Shown here in pieces: positions 61,991-64,000 of a stretch of DNA of 64,000 bases (position 1 is the first letter of the stretch; every line of letters begins with the position of its first letter). The notes beneath the pieces were generated by a model, which was not told the origin of the DNA, made no database searches, and saw only the letters and a list, made by a program, of their open reading frames with translations. Both the position numbers and the translations under genes were made by a program. Source of the DNA: Comamonas flocculans (GTDB lineage: Bacteria > Pseudomonadota > Gammaproteobacteria > Burkholderiales > Burkholderiaceae_C). The DNA is taken from the NCBI RefSeq assembly GCF_007954405.1, contig NZ_CP042344.1, forward strand, positions 1,860,001 to 1,924,000. The letters run 5' to 3'.

Positions 61991-62385
61991 GGCAGTTGCT
62001 CCCGCAAGGCCTGCCAGTCCTGCGCGAGCTCATGGCGCGTGAGGGCAAACAGCTGGCGCGCCTGGCGCGCGGTGAAATACAAGGCCAGCAGCAAGACCAC
62101 GCAAGCCAGCGCCCAGGCCAGCACCAGCAGCCACGCCACGGCGCTGCGCTGCGGCGTGTCCCAGTACTGCACCAGCACGGCCAGCGACAGGCACAGCAAC
62201 GTGCCCAGCGCCAGCGCGCCCAGCAGCACCAGCAGCAGCGCCAGCCGCCACAGGTAGTGGCGCTGCTCGGCCCATTCCAGCCGCGCCAGCGCCAGCCGGT
62301 CCTGGCCGGCGCCGGCGGCTTCGCTCAGGCGTTGGCGCCAGTGCGCCGCAAGCCCGTCCAGACCCAGCAGGGCAGTCCAGTTCAT
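61987..62385 (-). CDS. YqjE-like (phage-holin-III family) membrane protein
   Basis: A 132-residue protein with an N-terminal helix (LAAHWRQRLSEAAGAGQDRLALARLEWAEQ) and two membrane segments (residues about 47-72 and 82-105), ending in a charged helix. It lies between the DUF883 and YqjK-like genes. Confidence 0.82.
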   Translation of the reverse strand: MNWTALLGLDGLAAHWRQRLSEAAGAGQDRLALARLEWAEQRHYLWRLALLLVLLGALALGTLLCLSLAVLVQYWDTPQRSAVAWLLVLAWALACVVLLLALYFTARQARQLFALTRHELAQDWQALREQLP

Positions 62386-62411
62386 GCGTGCCAGACAGTC
62401 TGCGGGCGCAC

Positions 62412-62726
62412 TCAGCGGCGCGCCAGCAGAAAGCCCACCAGCGCGCCCACGGCCAGTGCGGCGCTCGCCACGCGCCAGGGTTCGTCGTGGGCGTAGCTGT
62501 CGGCGGCGCGGGCAGCGTCCATCGCGCGCTGGGCGGTGTCCTGGGCGGCGCGCACCGTGGCGTCGCGCACGCTCTGCACGCCGTCTTCCAGGCGCTGGCG
62601 CACCTGCTTGATCGCGGGGATGTCGTCCAGCTCCTTGCTGGCCAGCAATTCGCGCAGGTCGCCAACCAGGCGCTCGAGTTCGCCTTCGGTCGTGCTGGCG
62701 ATTTCGGATTTGGTCTTGGTGGGCAT
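62412..62726 (-). CDS. DUF883 family protein (YqjD/ElaB-like)
   Basis: A 104-residue protein with a charged coiled-coil N-terminus (ELERLVGDLRELLASKELDDIPAIKQVRQRLED) and one C-terminal membrane segment (VASAALAVGALVGFLLARR) in the family-typical GALVGFLLARR form. Relatives in E. coli associate with ribosomes at the inner membrane in stationary phase. It is first in its operon. Confidence 0.88.
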   Translation of the reverse strand: MPTKTKSEIASTTEGELERLVGDLRELLASKELDDIPAIKQVRQRLEDGVQSVRDATVRAAQDTAQRAMDAARAADSYAHDEPWRVASAALAVGALVGFLLARR

Positions 62727-62801
62727 GGGCGGGGCCTTTCTCGAATGAACAATGCGGCCGCGGAGCCGGGCAGCCCGGCCCTGCAGCGGTCTTCATCTTA
62801 G

Positions 62802-64000
<1,199 letters not shown>

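Overview
The window reads as chromosome of a high-GC betaproteobacterium, most likely a member of the Comamonadaceae (order Burkholderiales). Support comes from the gene neighbourhoods (corC-lnt, fabA-fabB, hpd next to phhA, an IPTL-CTERM surface protein) and from about nine copies of a roughly 50-bp palindromic repeat that I remember as typical of this family. That taxonomic reading is inference.

About half of the window (1-32.4 kb) is a nearly complete type III secretion system (T3SS) locus. On the minus strand, reading from 15.6 kb down to the left edge, lie a Bsp22-like tip/filament protein, a SycD-type chaperone, the two translocators (sctB, sctE), a second SycD chaperone, a TPR protein, then sctI-J-K-L-N-O-P-Q-R-S-T-U, a small chaperone and sctC, which is cut by the window edge. 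On the plus strand from 16.4 kb lie an 828-aa candidate effector with its chaperone, the gatekeeper sctW, a SycN-like chaperone, a SopB/IpgD-family phosphoinositide phosphatase effector with its chaperone, sctX, sctY, sctV, sctD, a needle co-chaperone, the needle gene sctF and a further chaperone. As I recall the bsc locus, the minus-strand order resembles Bordetella, while sctW-sycN-sctX-sctY-sctV follows the Yersinia order, split by the phosphatase effector.

Between the needle operon and the end of the locus is a minus-strand pair encoding an ECF sigma factor and a GNAT protein, then an orphan plus-strand gene (31.8-32.4 kb). Seven copies of one bipartite motif, GGAAC-N15/16-GTTACT, occur in the T3SS locus. 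Six lie 18-60 bases upstream of T3SS or orphan genes and one overlaps the start of sctT. None was found elsewhere in the window. I infer that this is the promoter of the linked ECF sigma factor and that it defines a T3SS regulon that includes three uncharacterised proteins (828, 97 and about 200 aa).

The right half is ordinary chromosome: amino-acid ABC transporter permeases and binding protein; ttcA, two folB paralogues and a pteridine-reductase-like SDR; a methyltransferase, DUF2905 protein and trxC; cca, a GST and 5-formyl-THF cyclo-ligase; a lytic transglycosylase; a large IPTL-CTERM surface protein; an iron-uptake group (TonB receptor, FMN oxidase, PKHD hydroxylase) with a Fur-like box; an MBL hydrolase and a lipase; phhA-hpd with a divergent Lrp regulator; corC-lnt; fabA-fabB; a yqjDEK-like operon; a MITE-like element; and the start of a branched-chain 2-oxoacid dehydrogenase E1 alpha gene cut by the right edge.

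The palindromic repeats sit both between T3SS genes and inside coding regions (cca, lnt and possibly the methyltransferase). This suggests that the T3SS has resided in this lineage for some time. No tRNA, rRNA, CRISPR array or intact transposase gene was seen.
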